64,000 nucleotides of DNA from Apteryx mantelli (GCF_036417845.1 NC_089984.1:2604001-2668000), one strand, 5' to 3'. Positions 11,114-23,099 are shown, numbered from the stretch's first letter. A program made the numbers and translations. The notes: generated by a model from the sequence alone, not told the origin.

Positions 11114-11424
11114 GTGCCCTTTCTGACATAAAGATGGTGGCATCTGGTCCCAAGGAGAGGAAGGTCTCTGGATTACTCCCACTCACCTGCACTGTAACAG
11201 GAGCACCTCTGGATAGCCCTCTCTATGACTGGAATTGTGTCCGTCAGGCTCCGAGAGGAGAGCTACAATTTCTAGGCTGGGTCTATCCTTTTGGGAATAA
11301 CACAGGCTATGCCCCGACCTTCCAAGGCCGACTCACTATCTCTGCAGACAAAGCCAAGAACAAGGTCTCCCTGCAGCTGCGTGCCCTGACAGCCACAGAT
11401 ACAGCCACCTATTTCTGTGCCAGA
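11114..11424 (+). CDS. IGHV-like V exon, open reading frame
   Basis: The acceptor GTCTTTCCAG is followed by 11 nt of leader part 2 and a 300-nt V region from 11125 to 11424. Framework 1 has the Cys in PLTCTVTG; framework 2 has VRQAPRGELQFLG; CDR2 is VYPFGNNTG; framework 3 is YAPTFQGRLTISADK; the end is DTATYFCAR. Framework 3 most resembles clan I human VH5-like segments, unlike the clan III copy nearby. One oddity is that the invariant framework 2 Trp (before VRQ) is Cys. The recombination signal is poor: CACACCA at 11428, 23-bp spacer, GCACAAATA at 11458, against CACAGTG and ACAAAAACC. The frame is open, so it could be expressed or serve as a gene-conversion donor. No D, J or constant exon is seen. 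Confidence 0.65.
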
Positions 11425-11489
11425 CAGCACACCATGACACCAATGGAGGGAGGGACTGCACAAATAGTGGGAGGGCTGCTATGGTGACA

Positions 11490-12303
11490 GGGCCCTTTCT
11501 CAGCGTGACAGTCACCTGTACTCGCTCTGGGAAATAGCAGTGAGCTTTGGGATTAAAAGATGTTGGAGCTCCCAATCTATCCATGGGCTGCTGAATTTGC
11601 AGTAAAGTTTGACAATTTTAATAGCAGTTAGAAATAAAATGGTAGGCATGAATAATCATGGACAGCTCAATCCCCAGATCCCTCACAGAGCACAGACTCT
11701 TCACCTCCATTCACAGCTTTCCCCACAATCTGTCCTCACTGCCTCTCCCCGCAGCTAACCTGGTGCTCCTTCAATCTCAGGAGGTTGGGGGAGACAGGGA
11801 CCCTTCATCCCCCCACCTCAGGCCACCTCTCTGGGCCTGGAGGCTGTGGAGCTGGTGTAGGAGCCACAAGAGGGCATATGGCTCCTTCTCTGTGTAGCCC
11901 CAACTGCCCAAACTGCCCCAACCTGCCTGTCCATCCTCCCCCTCTAAAAGGGGTTGCATCTTTGATGGGGAGGTGGAAAATCATCATGGCTCAGGGCACA
12001 GCAGGGGTGGATAGTTGCTCTGTCATATGCTGGATCTGCAGGCTGGGCATGAGCAGTGTCAGTGTGCAGCAGCATGGGGAGAGCCACCCACAAGACCGTT
12101 GCAACACTGTCCAGTCCTCCTGGGTGGACCCTCTCCCAGTCTGCTGCAGCTGGCTTCTGTCTGTTCTGAGACACCAGCACTCCTAGCCATACAGAGAGAT
12201 TTCTTAGCTGTGATGTTGGCACTGTCTCCGGGTAAGTCCTGGATGGTGTTTGTTCCTGCACTGATGCCTGCAGGGAGGGGAATGCAAGAGTGTGAGAGTT
12301 ATT
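11490..12303. other. No feature recognised
   Basis: Between the V-like cluster and a CR1. No J segment motif (WGxG), constant-domain exon or other gene was found. Confidence 0.35.
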
Positions 12304-12486
12304 ACAGAATCACAGAATGGTTGAGGTTGGAAGGGACCTCTGGAGATCATCTAGTCCAACCCCCCTGCTCAAGCAGGGTCACCTAGAGCACGTTGCACAG
12401 GATCGCGTCCAGGCAGGTTTTGAATATCTCCAGAGAAGGAGACTCCACAACCTCTCTGGGCAACCTGTTCCAGAGCTCTGTCAGCC

Positions 12487-15303
12487 TCACAGTGAAGAAG
12501 TTCTCCTCATATTCAGATGGAACTTCCTGTGATTCAGTTTGTGCCCGTTGCCTCGCGTCCTGTCGCTGGGCACCGCCGAGAAGAGTCTAGCTCCATCCTC
12601 TTGACACGCTCCCTTAAGATACTTGTACACATTAATAAGAGCCCCTCTCAGCCTTCTCTTCTCCAGGCTAAACAGGCCCAGCTCTCTCAGCCTTTCCTCA
12701 TAGGAGAGATGTTCCAGTCCCCTAATCACCTTCGTAGCCCTTCGCTGGACTTGCTCCAGTAGTGCCATGTCTCGCTTGTACTGGGGAGCCCAGAACTGGA
12801 CACAGTACTCCAGATGCGGCCTCACCAGGCCTGAGTAGAGGGGGAGGATCACCTCCCTCGACCTGCTGGCAACACTCTTTCTAAAGCACCCCAGGATACC
12901 ATTGGCCTTCTTGGCCACAAGGGCACATTGCTGGCTCCTGCTTAACTTGTTGTCCACCAGCACTCCCAGGTCCTTCTCGGCAGAGCTGCTTTCCAGCAGG
13001 TGAGCCCCCAACCTGTACTGCTGCATGGGGTTATTCCTCCCTAGGTGCAGGACCCTGCACTTGCCTTTGTTGAACTTCATGAGGTTCCTCTCCGCCCACC
13101 TCTCCAGCCTGTCCAGGTCTCTCTGAACGGCATCACAGCCCTCTGGGGTATCAGCCACTCCTCCCAGTTTGGTATCGTCAGCAAACTTGCTGAGGGTGCA
13201 CTCTGTCCCTTCATCCAGGTCACTGATGAAGAAGTTGAACAATGCTGGACCCCTGGGGGACACCGCTAGCTACAGGCCTCCAACTAGACTCTGCGCCACT
13301 GATCACAACCCTCTGAGCTCTGCCATTCAGCCAGTTCTCAATGCACCTCACTGCCCGCTCATCTAACCCACACTTCCTGAGCTTGCCTATGAGGGTGTTA
13401 TGGGAGAGAGCGTCGAAAGCCTTGCTGAAGTCTAGGTAGACAACATCCACTGCTCTCTCCTCATCTACCCAGCCAGTCATTCCATCATAGAAGGCTATCA
13501 GATTGGTTAAGCATGATTTCCCCTTGGTGAAGCCATGCTGACTACTCCTGATCACCTTCTTTTCCTCCACGTGCTTGGAGATGGCCTCCAGGATGAGCTG
13601 CTCCATCACCTTTCCAGGGATGCAGGTGAGGCTGACTGGCCTGTAGTTCCCTGGGTCCTCCTTCTTGCCCTTTTTGAAGACTGGGGTGACATTGGCTTTC
13701 TTCCAGTCCTCAGGCACCTCTCCTGTCCTCCATGACCTTTCAAAGATGATGGAGAGTGGCTTAGCAATGACATCCACCAGCTCCCTCAGCACTCATGGGT
13801 GTATCCCATCAGGGCCCATGGATTTGTGGGTGTCGAGTTTGCTTAAATGATCTCTAACCCACTCCTCCTCGACCAAGGGAAAGTCTTCCTTCCTCCAGAC
13901 TTTCTCTCTTGCCTCCAGGGTCTGGGGTTCCTGAGGGCTGGCCTGAGCAGTAAAGACTGAAGCAGAGAAGGCATTCAGTAACTCTGCCTTCTCTGCATCC
14001 TTCGTCACCAGGGCACCCACCCCATTCAGCAAAGGGCCCACATTTTCCCTTGTCTTCCTCTTGCTACTGATGTATTTGAAGAAGCCCTTCTTGCTGTCCT
14101 TGACATCTCTAGCCAGATTTAACTCCAAACGGGCCTTAGCCTTCCTCGTCGCATCCCTGCATACTCTGACAACGTTCCTATATTCCTCCCAAGTGGCCTG
14201 TCCCCCTTTCCACTTTCTGTATACTTCCTTCTTCTGGTTGAGTTTTGCCAGGAGCTCCTTGCTCATCCATGCAAGTCATCTGCCTCCTTTGCTTGACTTC
14301 CTACTCATAGGGATGCACCGCTCTTGAGCCTGGAGGAAGTGATACTTGAATATTAACCAGCTCTCTTGAACCCCCTTCCTTCTAGGGCCCTAACCCATGG
14401 GATTCCTCCAAGTAGGTCCCTGAAGAGGCCAAAGTTTGCTCTCCTGAAGTCCAGGGTTGCGATCCTACTTGTTGCCCTGCCTCCCCCTCGCAGGATCCTG
14501 AACTCCACCATCTCATGGTCACTGCAGCCAAGGCTGCCGCCAGCCTTCACATCTTCCACCAGTCCTTCTTTGTTTGTTAGTACGAGGTCCAGCAGCACAC
14601 CTCTCCTTGTTGGCTCCTCCACCACCTGTGTCAAGAAGTTGTCACCAATGCTCTACAGGAACCTCCAGGACTGTTTGTGCCTAGCTGTCTTGTCTCTCCA
14701 GCAGATATCAGGGTGGTTGAAGTCCCCCATGAGAACCAGGGCCTGTGATCGTGAGGCTACTTCCAGCTGCCTGTAGAAGGCTTCACTGACTTCCTCTTCC
14801 TGATCAGGTGGCCTGTAGTAAACACCCACAACAGTGTCACCCATGCTAGCCTGCCCTTTAATCCTTACCCATAAGCTCTCAACTCACTCTTCATCCACCC
14901 CTAGGCACAGCTCAATTCATTCCAGTTGCTCTCTCACATAAAGAGCAACTCCACCACCTCGCTTTCCTGGCCTGTCTTTCCTAAAAAGCATATAGCCATC
15001 CATGACAGCACTCCAGTCATGCGAGCTATCCCACCATGTCTCTGTAATGGCAATGAGATCACAGCCCTGTGACCACACACAGATCTCTAGTTCTTCCTGT
15101 TTATTCCCCATGCTGCGTGCATTGGTGTACAGGCATTTCAGGGAGGTGATCAAGCATGCAGGTTTCCCAGGAGGGGTAAAAGAGGGTCCTCCATAGCCAC
15201 ATCCCATGCGCACTTCCCTGGCTGCATTCACCTGCTGGAGGCATCCTAACTTGAGCAGTCTTTTGCCAGCTACCCTGTCACTATAACTCTCCCCTTCCCC
15301 CAT
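12487..15303 (-). pseudogene. CR1 ORF2 endonuclease-reverse transcriptase (copy 1)
   Basis: ORF2 begins around 15303 (MGEGESYSDRVAG), just after the ORF1 stop. It reads through the endonuclease (to about 14650), a linker, and the RT fingers and palm: LVDVIAKPLSIIFERSW, then [19 protein letters not shown], then the FADDTK catalytic box. It ends in the conserved C-terminal region [21 protein letters not shown]. The frame is broken by stops in the endonuclease and linker, by the shared 11-bp deletion at the GVPQGS motif, and by a 1-nt loss near the 3' end. Copy 2 retains the full C-terminal tail ([20 protein letters not shown]). Confidence 0.8.
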
Positions 15304-15308
15304 CTTTC

Positions 15309-16088
15309 CTAGTTTAAAGCCCTCCTTACCAGGTTGGCCAACCTGTTGGCAAAGACACGCGTGCCCCGCCTCGTGAGGTGGATCCCATCTCTCGCCATCA
15401 GTTGTCGATCTTCAAACAGGGTCCCATGGTCGTAGAAACCAAAACCCTGTTGCCAACACCAGGGGCACAGCCAGTTGTTAACCTGGAAAGTCCGTCTCCT
15501 CCCCCTCTCATCCATTCCCTTCACTGGCAGGATTGAGGAGAAGATGACCTGGGCTCCCAGACCCTTGACCACCATCCCCAGAGCTCTGAAATCCTGCTTG
15601 ATGGTCTCCAGTTTGCCCTTGGTGTCATTGGCGCCCACATGGAAGAGCAGCAGTGGGTAATAGTCCGAAGCACGGACGAGCCTAGGCAGTCTTTGCATGA
15701 CATCTCTCACACGAGCCCCCGGCAGGCCACAAACCTCTCTAGCCATGAGGTCTGGTCGGCAGATAGATGCCTCCGTCCCCTGCAGCAGGGAGTCCCCCAC
15801 AACAATCACCCGCCACTTCTTCCGGGTGTTCCGGCAGGGCACAGGGTCTGTTGTCCCAGGTACTTCCCTTGCAGCCATGCCCATCTCCTCCTCATCCTGG
15901 AGGGCACTAAACCTGTTCTTCAGCTGCAAGTCTTCGGGAGGAGTAGGAGCCTTTCTCCTCCCACAAGCAGTGACCAGTTTCCAGCCTTCTTCTACGATGT
16001 TATGATGTACCGTTTCACATGGCACAGAGCCCTCTGGCAACTCCACTGCTGTGGGGGGTTGGGACTCCCGAAGCTGCACAGTCTCCAA
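15309..16088 (-). CDS. CR1 ORF1 esterase-domain frame (copy 1)
   Basis: A 259-aa open stretch of CR1 ORF1. It carries an SGNH/GDSL-type esterase: the nucleophile block VVGDSLLQGTE (Ser), the middle block HVGANDTKGK, and the C-terminal DGIHLTRRGTRVFANRL with the Asp and His of the catalytic triad. Upstream on the same strand, to about 16370, lies the Cys-rich zinc-finger part (CRECLGP, then SCRRCAAVDELCHQV). It is separated by an in-frame TAG near 16149 within a coiled-coil segment. All three catalytic residues remain although the element as a whole is dead. The esterase presumably acts on membrane lipids during retrotransposition; that role is known only for relatives. Confidence 0.7.
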   Translation of the reverse strand: METVQLRESQPPTAVELPEGSVPCETVHHNIVEEGWKLVTACGRRKAPTPPEDLQLKNRFSALQDEEEMGMAAREVPGTTDPVPCRNTRKKWRVIVVGDSLLQGTEASICRPDLMAREVCGLPGARVRDVMQRLPRLVRASDYYPLLLFHVGANDTKGKLETIKQDFRALGMVVKGLGAQVIFSSILPVKGMDERGRRRTFQVNNWLCPWCWQQGFGFYDHGTLFEDRQLMARDGIHLTRRGTRVFANRLANLVRRALN

Positions 16089-16485
16089 AAATACCCTGTC
16101 TATCTCTTGCTCCGCTTCTCGGATGCTGCGCAGCCTACTGACTTCCTCCTATAACTCCCTTACCTGATGACACAGCTCGTCAACAGCAGCACACCTCCTG
16201 CAGGAGAGCTGACTGCCAGCCCAGGTCTCCCGGAGAGGCCCCAAGCACTCCCTGCAGCCTGAGACCTGTAGAGCCGCATCTACTGTCAGAGGGTCGGTCT
16301 GGGTCCAAGCCTCTGACACAGCAACTCCAACAGCCACTGGGGAACGCGCTGTGCGGCATGTCACAACCATACCTGAGGAAACCTACACCACAGGGAACAG
16401 AAACGAAGGTTCCTTCGCGCGCACTTCTGCGCGAACTGCTGCGCAAACTGCTGCGTCTGTTCGCTGCCTCTGTTAGCTGCGCTCA

Positions 16486-19109
16486 GTACTCCCTCACTCT
16501 GCCTCCTGTGGAAAGCAGTTGACATAAGAAAATGCACATACTTCGGTTCAGTGGTGGGACGGTCCAGACTCTGGGGGAGTTTCTGAACTCTTCGTATAAT
16601 CACACAGGAAGTCCACAAATCCCCATGTCAGAGTCCAGTACTCTCTGACCGTGTTCTTTTAGATATCCCACACATGGAGAGTGTAATGTTTAATATAAAA
16701 GTTTACTTTGAAGGTATTTTGATGTTACATGAAAGTTTTGATTTAGCAAAGTGATACAGCAATATACTAAAATCACAATACAGGTGTATATACTTAGTAA
16801 AATATAGTAATTGCAATATACAGTTCAATCACAATACCAATGTGATTCCCATGACCGGTCTCTGTAATATGTTCACTGTCATGATGCTGGGCATCCCCAG
16901 TCTCCAGGAAGGGATATGTGAGTTGAAGCCAGTTCAAGCCCCTTGCTCTCTTTGAAATTCCTTTGGTAGTTGTTCAGGTTTTATACTCTATGCTGGGCTG
17001 AGCCACATATACACTTTCCCCCATGCTGGTCTGGCTATCTCAAGGAGAAACATTTACACTGGTTGATCCACTCAACAGATACAGCTGTTTATCTAAAACA
17101 AAGATCAACCTCTGGTCCCCTTTGTGTTGAGATAAAGTCAGTTCTCTGTGCAACAGCTGTGGTTAATGTGTAACATCCTACATTATTCCTGAGCTTCATG
17201 GGCACCTCACCCTTGCCCATCTCCTCTGAGCCTTCCTCCATTGTAGGGGTTTATTGGTCAGTCACACCTCAAGGTCACAGAGGCTCTGCCGGGGATGATG
17301 CCAGGTAGAATGTAGGATGTTTGCTGAGACCTTGTGCCCAGATTGCTTACAATTTTGGTCATGTTTACTTCAAGGTATATGGTGATGTGTTTGGATATGA
17401 TTCTCTCCTGAGGAGGTCTCACAGGTACTGTGTGGTGGTAGACATCAGCCCAAGAGCACTGACCATGCTTTGCTGTCATGTAAGGCTTCTGAAGCACAGC
17501 CCAGAAGGATGGTAGCTGAGTGGAATCCTCTTGAGTGTCCTGAACTGGCTTTTCTAAATTACATTTGGTAATAATATATGTCATGATGAACATGCTGACT
17601 TGCCTTCACTTCCCGTTTCCAACCTTCCCCACTCCAAACATGCCTCTCCCTATCCCGCTCCTCCCATGTCCCTTCCTGCTCCATACATCAAGTTCTGACC
17701 TGGCTGGCTCAGATCCCTACCTGTTCCTAACAAGCCATATGGCTCTGGTCCTATTCTTTTCCTAACACTGAAGTGCCTGTGAAACTACTACAATATCACA
17801 TGAGTACTTGCAGAATATCCTCTGGCTATATTAACAGAAATGTCTTAACAGAAATCTTGATCCATCTCTTATCCCTCTCATTCCTGCAGACTGACTCAGA
17901 GTACCACAAGAGTGCTGCAAACATCTGTGGGACAAATACATCTATTTTGTGAGGGCAAACAGAATTACTATTTCAGTGGCCTCATTCAGGTGCTGTATAG
18001 ATTGGACAGTTAAAATTTGAGCATGACTAAATAAAATGTTTTTACAGATGGTGATGACAGGATTTAGAGAACTGGGAAATGGGGACTAGCACAGAGGGCT
18101 TGGTCAGAGTGAGATGCTCAGGCAGAGAAGGAGGTTCTGAGTGTTAGTGAGAGATGTCTGAGATGGCAGTGGATCTTTCTACATCTGAGTGTATCTGCCT
18201 ACCAGATGTAGATCCAAAATGTCTGACAGGAGAGTCTAGGGCAAGAAGTATCAATGACAAACACCTAGATACCTGAAGCATCAGTAGCTGTCTAAGTTAA
18301 GGCAGATAAATCCCTGCTAGGCTGACAGAGTCTCTATTGAGAACCAGCAGAAATTAGCCAACAAATACTCCAGGTCATTAGCGATTACTTCATTCCATAT
18401 CATTCAGCAGAAAAGGGAGTGCCACTGCACCATGTCTGATGGGCACTGATGCACAATTAATCCTTCCAGCCCGTGATCCCTATATAGTCACTGGCCCAGC
18501 TGGCAATCCACCAAACTGTGAGGACTGGCTGATTAACGGTAATCTTTGAAGACAGGAACAAACAATAACTACATAGATCTGACAAACAGGCAGAACTTGA
18601 TGCTTCATGCCTAAAGCTGATAGGATGACTAAATAAAAGAACCGGTGGCATGAACCTGATTAATTAAAAAATAATTATCAAACGGAGACTAACAATAAGT
18701 AAAAAGTGGCAAGTGCTTAACGGTTTACTGACAAATGGCATTAGAGAAAGAAAACCTACTGAGATGAAGAACTCATAACTTCTGGAATGCAGTTAATAAA
18801 CAGGCTGCTGGCAAGACAGAAGGTTATTAACTAGCAATTTAATTATGTACCAGGCAATAACAGATGGCAATTAGTGACTCCTAGTTAACAAACATGAAAA
18901 TGATCTGATGCCAATGCTGATTACAGAATGGTGACCTTCTCCTGGAACAAGGCAGGTAGAACAGAGAAGGATGTATTTTCCATCCTCAGAGTTTTGGGTT
19001 TGCGCCCAGGTCTGTGTGCTCCCATCAGAAAACCTCAGAATGGAGTAACAACATTAAAAAGCATGCTCTTTGAGCTCCGTTTGGCTTTATCCTTGACTTG
19101 ACCCATTTC
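16486..19109. other. A+T-rich sequence, no gene recognised
   Basis: Non-repetitive, A+T-rich DNA between CR1 copy 1 and the 3' end of the sialyltransferase-like gene. The part next to 19110 must hold that gene's 3' UTR, but no convincing minus-strand AATAAA close to the stop was found. A TAAT/AATTA-rich stretch lies at 18650-18900. Confidence 0.35.
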
Positions 19110-21873
19110 TTAGCACTTTCCCAGATGCAGATGCAGCACACCCTGGAAGTGCATATTTACATAGTAAGCAAACTCTTGGGGCATGAGGTGTACCCTGGGC
19201 TTGGGAAGCTGGTTATCATAGTAATGATGGGGAAGGGGATGGCCATCAGGATGCAAAGAGAATGGCCAGAAGCCATAGAGTGTAATATGTTGGCACAACT
19301 CCAGGGCAGCATTCACTAGCATGAAACCTGAGGAGAGGCGAGGGGTATGAAAACCACGTTCATGCCAGTACCTGCTCAGAGCACTCAGATACTGAGGGTG
19401 GAAAAAGAAGACAGGTGAGCGGGAGCCAGAGTCCTGCAAGGCATAGAGCGCTCGGTAAGAAGCTTCATTCTGGCCAGGATAGGAGAAAGCTGGAATAAGA
19501 AACCACGTCTCTCCATAAAAAGCTGCTGCCTTCACAAATGGCAGGCGCCGACCAGTCAGACCATGAAACCTGTGGAGCAAGAAACATGGGACCATCACCT
19601 TTTGCCAGCCGCATCCCCTTCCCTCCCGCCCTTCTCAAGCCACTCTGCCCTGGAACAGCCCAACATCGGTCCTAGTTTTCACCTCTGTTTTCCCCTTCTC
19701 TGCACCTCAGTACTGATCTGAGTTTGAGCTCCTTGCACAGAGTTACCACAGACCAGAGGAGGTGCCTGAAAATACTCAGAAGTTTTGCTAGTCTGTTAAA
19801 AGGCTGGGAAAATGTTTTCAAAATTAAAGCCTTAGTGGCACTACAGCTCTCAATTCATTGACACTGATGTCTCATAACGGTGGAGCAGAGGACCAGGAGA
19901 GCGCCTGAGAGAGAATTCATGCCATCTGACTTTAGGCATCTACTAGATAGACATCTACATCTGGGCTAATTGTCTAAATGTCTCCTGTAATCAGTGAAGA
20001 GAAACATGCACTGCCGGAGCAGAATTCATTTGCCTTGTTTTAGATGTCTCCTTTAGGACATGGAGAACCTATTTTCTCCACTGAACATAAAGAGTATTTA
20101 TGCAGCTAGGACCAAGGTGAGAAAAATAGTTCCCATCAGTGCTCATCCTGGCAGTGCAGAATACTTCTGAGCCTCTCTGCCTGTCCTGATGTCACTCGTA
20201 TGAGCATCAGTTCTGTGGAAGAAGTGGAAATGGTATTAATCTCTAGTGGTGAGATAAAACAGACAACCAGCAGTAGTCTTGTCTTGAACAAACTCTGCCC
20301 CAAACAACTCCAAAACTTGCATTATTCCCCTCTACATATCTGCGCAGAGGGGAGCATCTCATGGCAGTAGATGTCAGTAACTTTTTGGACAGGTCTCATA
20401 CAGTAGCAAAGGCCTGTATGTTTTATGGGGACCCAGAGCACGGACAAAACACAATGTCTCTCCAAGAACACAGTATGAGCAGTTCAAGGAGGAGAAAGTT
20501 AGGATGGCCTTCCTCCATCTTTGTTTCTACACCAATTACCGTTCCTGAAGGATACTGGGGTTCACGGTGACTATGCTTGACTTTCTGCCCACATCCTCAG
20601 GAAAGTCCGTGGAAGGCAGGTTAAACCTGTTTGGGAATCATGAGCAAAGGAAGTCCATGAGGAGAGATAATAATGCTCCATAACATCCCTAGAGCTTACC
20701 TGTCCCCAAGTGACACTACCCAGTCCAGATATACCCCACCATTCACCCTGTTCCTCAACTTCAGTCCCTTTCAGAATCTTTCTATGTCTCTGTTTTCTTT
20801 GCCTTCATCCTATTCCCATGAAAGGCCCCTCTTCCTCCTGTTGCCCTACCTCTTTCCTGGGCAGGCTGGCAGCAATTACCTGATTACAAACTGGTGCCCG
20901 TCAATTTCAGAGCCACAGCTACTGTTAAGGAGGATTCCTCCATTTCCCACCACTGCACAGGTTTTGTAGAAAGGGTCCTGAAAGGGGGATTCCTATAAAG
21001 AACGGCATGTAGAAAGTGACTCACCCTTAGAGAATTACAATAAAGACCCACCCCAGATCCTGTACCTGGACAAATTCCAGATTGTTCAAAAGAAAAGCAG
21101 ACAGACCGAGAGTCTGTATCCCTGTAGCAGGGCACTCCTACCTCCGGCAGGATCTCCAGCAAGCCACTGCTGACTTTCAAGCTCTTTGAGTGGTCCCCAT
21201 CATAGACAATCTTGGTCCCCAATGGTGTGTTGACTCGCGTCAAAACCAGCCATGCTGAGGCATTGCAACAGTGCCCCAGCTCTGCCCTGCAAGAGGGAGA
21301 GAGTGGAAGACAGTGAGCAGAAGTCTGGAGATGGGATGAAGGAGACAAATAGAATTAGGGAAAAAGAACAAAGTGACGGATGAGAGTGAGGAGAGAGGGC
21401 TAGTAAAGGAAACAAAAGTAAGGTAAAGGGATTAGGTGAGCAAGACATCATAGTGGAAAAGTGAGGGAAGTTTGGGGAAGCACCGGGAACACAAAGAAAG
21501 CAGTGTGTCAAGTTAGAACAACCCTCGACATGCACCTCTCAATCCATCCATCTCTCCACCCATCCTTCATTTTCTTCCTACACATGCACACACCTTTCCA
21601 GACACTTTCTGTTTGTTCTCCTCTCTTCAGCCTGGCCACTACTCCAAAGCCATTCCTGCTTGCTTCAACCTCAACTTCATTCCCTCCACTCATGCGCATT
21701 TTAACCCCTCCCTGATACGCTCACAAATATGCAAGATTAAAGGGCAGCATAAGGGATGATGGTGGGAGCAGGTGCTGTGCCAGGATGGTGAGTGTGGAGG
21801 TGCCGGCATGGCCCATCCTTACCAAATGACAAGGAGAACAACACCTGTTTAGATAAGAGTGTGAGTGTAAATG

Positions 21874-21904
<31 letters not shown>

Positions 21905-22021
21905 CATGTGTGTGTGTGCGTGTCTGAGCATAAGTCCAATACACAAAACCCGGAAGGTGTTTGCCCAAAACTGATCTAGAACACCCACATGTCCTGTGAG
22001 GGGGAATGTGTCCATGTAAAT

Positions 22022-22058
<37 letters not shown>

Positions 22059-23087
22059 GTTGTGTGCAATTAACACTTCTTTGGATTAGTTAGAGTGTTT
22101 AAAAATTTGCAGGTGTATATTAACATTTTGCAAGCATCTAGTGTTGTGGTTTATCTGTCATATTACTGATATTGATCCTGAATGTATACTTTACCAATCA
22201 TAGGTTAATTGCATGTCATTGATAAATTAATAAATTGCTTCAATCCTGATTTGATTTAAACTAGGTGAACTGAGTAGTTTTTCCTTAAGTCTGGTGGGCA
22301 CTACCTGTACTGGGCCAAGGCACTAGCATTGAAATTCCAGCGGCAGCTCTGCATTAACTTCAGGTGTCTCAGGCTCCAGACTTCATTCACCCTAGGGCAG
22401 AAAGAGCTCATGAGCAACTAGAACCCTTTCATGATGACTCACTGCAAATAAGCTACTCTCTATTGCATTCCCTTCCCACCCCCCTGAACCTTCATTCAGG
22501 CTCCTGAGGGGGCCACTTTAGCTTGTTGCCTCTGCCACTGCCCAACATGCTTGTCACCATGACTCTCACCTCTTCAGAAAAGATTCTGTTAGGTTGCTCA
22601 ACAGTACTTGACATGCTTCTGCTTCTGGGACCTTGATGTCAGGTCTGTGACAGAAAACAAGGGGTTAAACTCAGCCAGAATACCATGGCCCCCTGCAGCT
22701 CTCCTCTACCTCTCTACCCCAACAATCCCATCCTCTCAGTCTCTCCTCTTGGCCATCCTGCATCCCCTGCCTGCAGCCACTCACAACCTGAGAAACCCAC
22801 TTGAAACTAGCACCATTACATCCTTTCCTTACACCATCTCCTGGCCTTCCATATCAATTCCTCTCCTAGAGACCTCCTGGAGCTATCCTCAGTGTTTCCA
22901 CTTCCTTCCCAGTCCTGAGGGTACACAGTTCCTCCACCCTGTCCTTCACTTGCCTGCCATCACTCCACACCAGAAAGAACACGGAGAAAAGTGAGACTGC
23001 AGCCACAGCCAGCAACCTGACCCACAGCTTGTGCATCTTCAGCAGCCCTGGATTCACATACTCCTCCATGCTGATGCTGTTTGGCAT
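19110..23087 (-). CDS. Alpha-2,8-sialyltransferase-like gene (ST8SIA5/6-related)
   Basis: Seven exons read on the minus strand: 23087-22927, 22644-22570, 22391-22305, 21286-21142, 20992-20880, 20626-20540 and 19569-19110. All have consensus acceptors and compatible phases, and they sum to 375 codons plus TAA, the usual ST8SIA length. It is a type II Golgi enzyme transferring sialic acid to sialylated glycans. Near the N-terminus is a signal anchor ([19 protein letters not shown]). Sialyl motif L is in exon 5 ([20 protein letters not shown]), motif S is [16 protein letters not shown], motif III is HHYYDN, and motif VS is HLMPQE. Exon layout and the C-terminus ([18 protein letters not shown]) favour ST8SIA5/6. 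The usual RCNLP after motif L is RFNLP. The exon 1 donor (22926, GTGTAC) is weak and the start could instead be 23069 or 23036. It may be a paralogue outside the mammalian ST8SIA1-6 set. Confidence 0.85.
21873..22065. repeat. Two (TG)n microsatellites
   Basis: Two TG-dinucleotide runs, about 21873-21925 (with CG interruptions) and 22023-22065, lie within the intron between the third and fourth coding exons of the sialyltransferase-like gene. Such alternating purine-pyrimidine runs are length-variable and can adopt Z-DNA. Confidence 0.9.
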
Positions 23088-23099
23088 TTTGGAGAACCC

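Larger units (their letters stand above)
12304..16485 (-). mobile_element. CR1 LINE, near full length (copy 1)
   Basis: Reading on the minus strand from 16485: a 5' region, ORF1 with zinc-finger and esterase parts, ORF2 with AP-like endonuclease (YTNARSMGNKQEEL, ITETWWD, GDFNHPD) and reverse transcriptase (YRPVSLTCIPGKVMEQL, QHGF, LDFSKAFD, FADDTK), and a 3' end of tandem ATTCTGTG-type units at 12304. ORF2 is interrupted by several stops and by an 11-bp loss inside the GVPQGS-to-LGPVLFN motif at about 13250. It is therefore not autonomous. Copy 2 (25751-29943) matches at a constant offset of 13,458 bp and appears identical from 13438 to 16334. Flanking sequences differ, so these are separate insertions. 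Confidence 0.9.

Noticed and set aside
21737-22076. His/Thr-rich minus-strand frames near 22 kb
   Set aside because: Translation of the (TG)n microsatellites; no coding signal.
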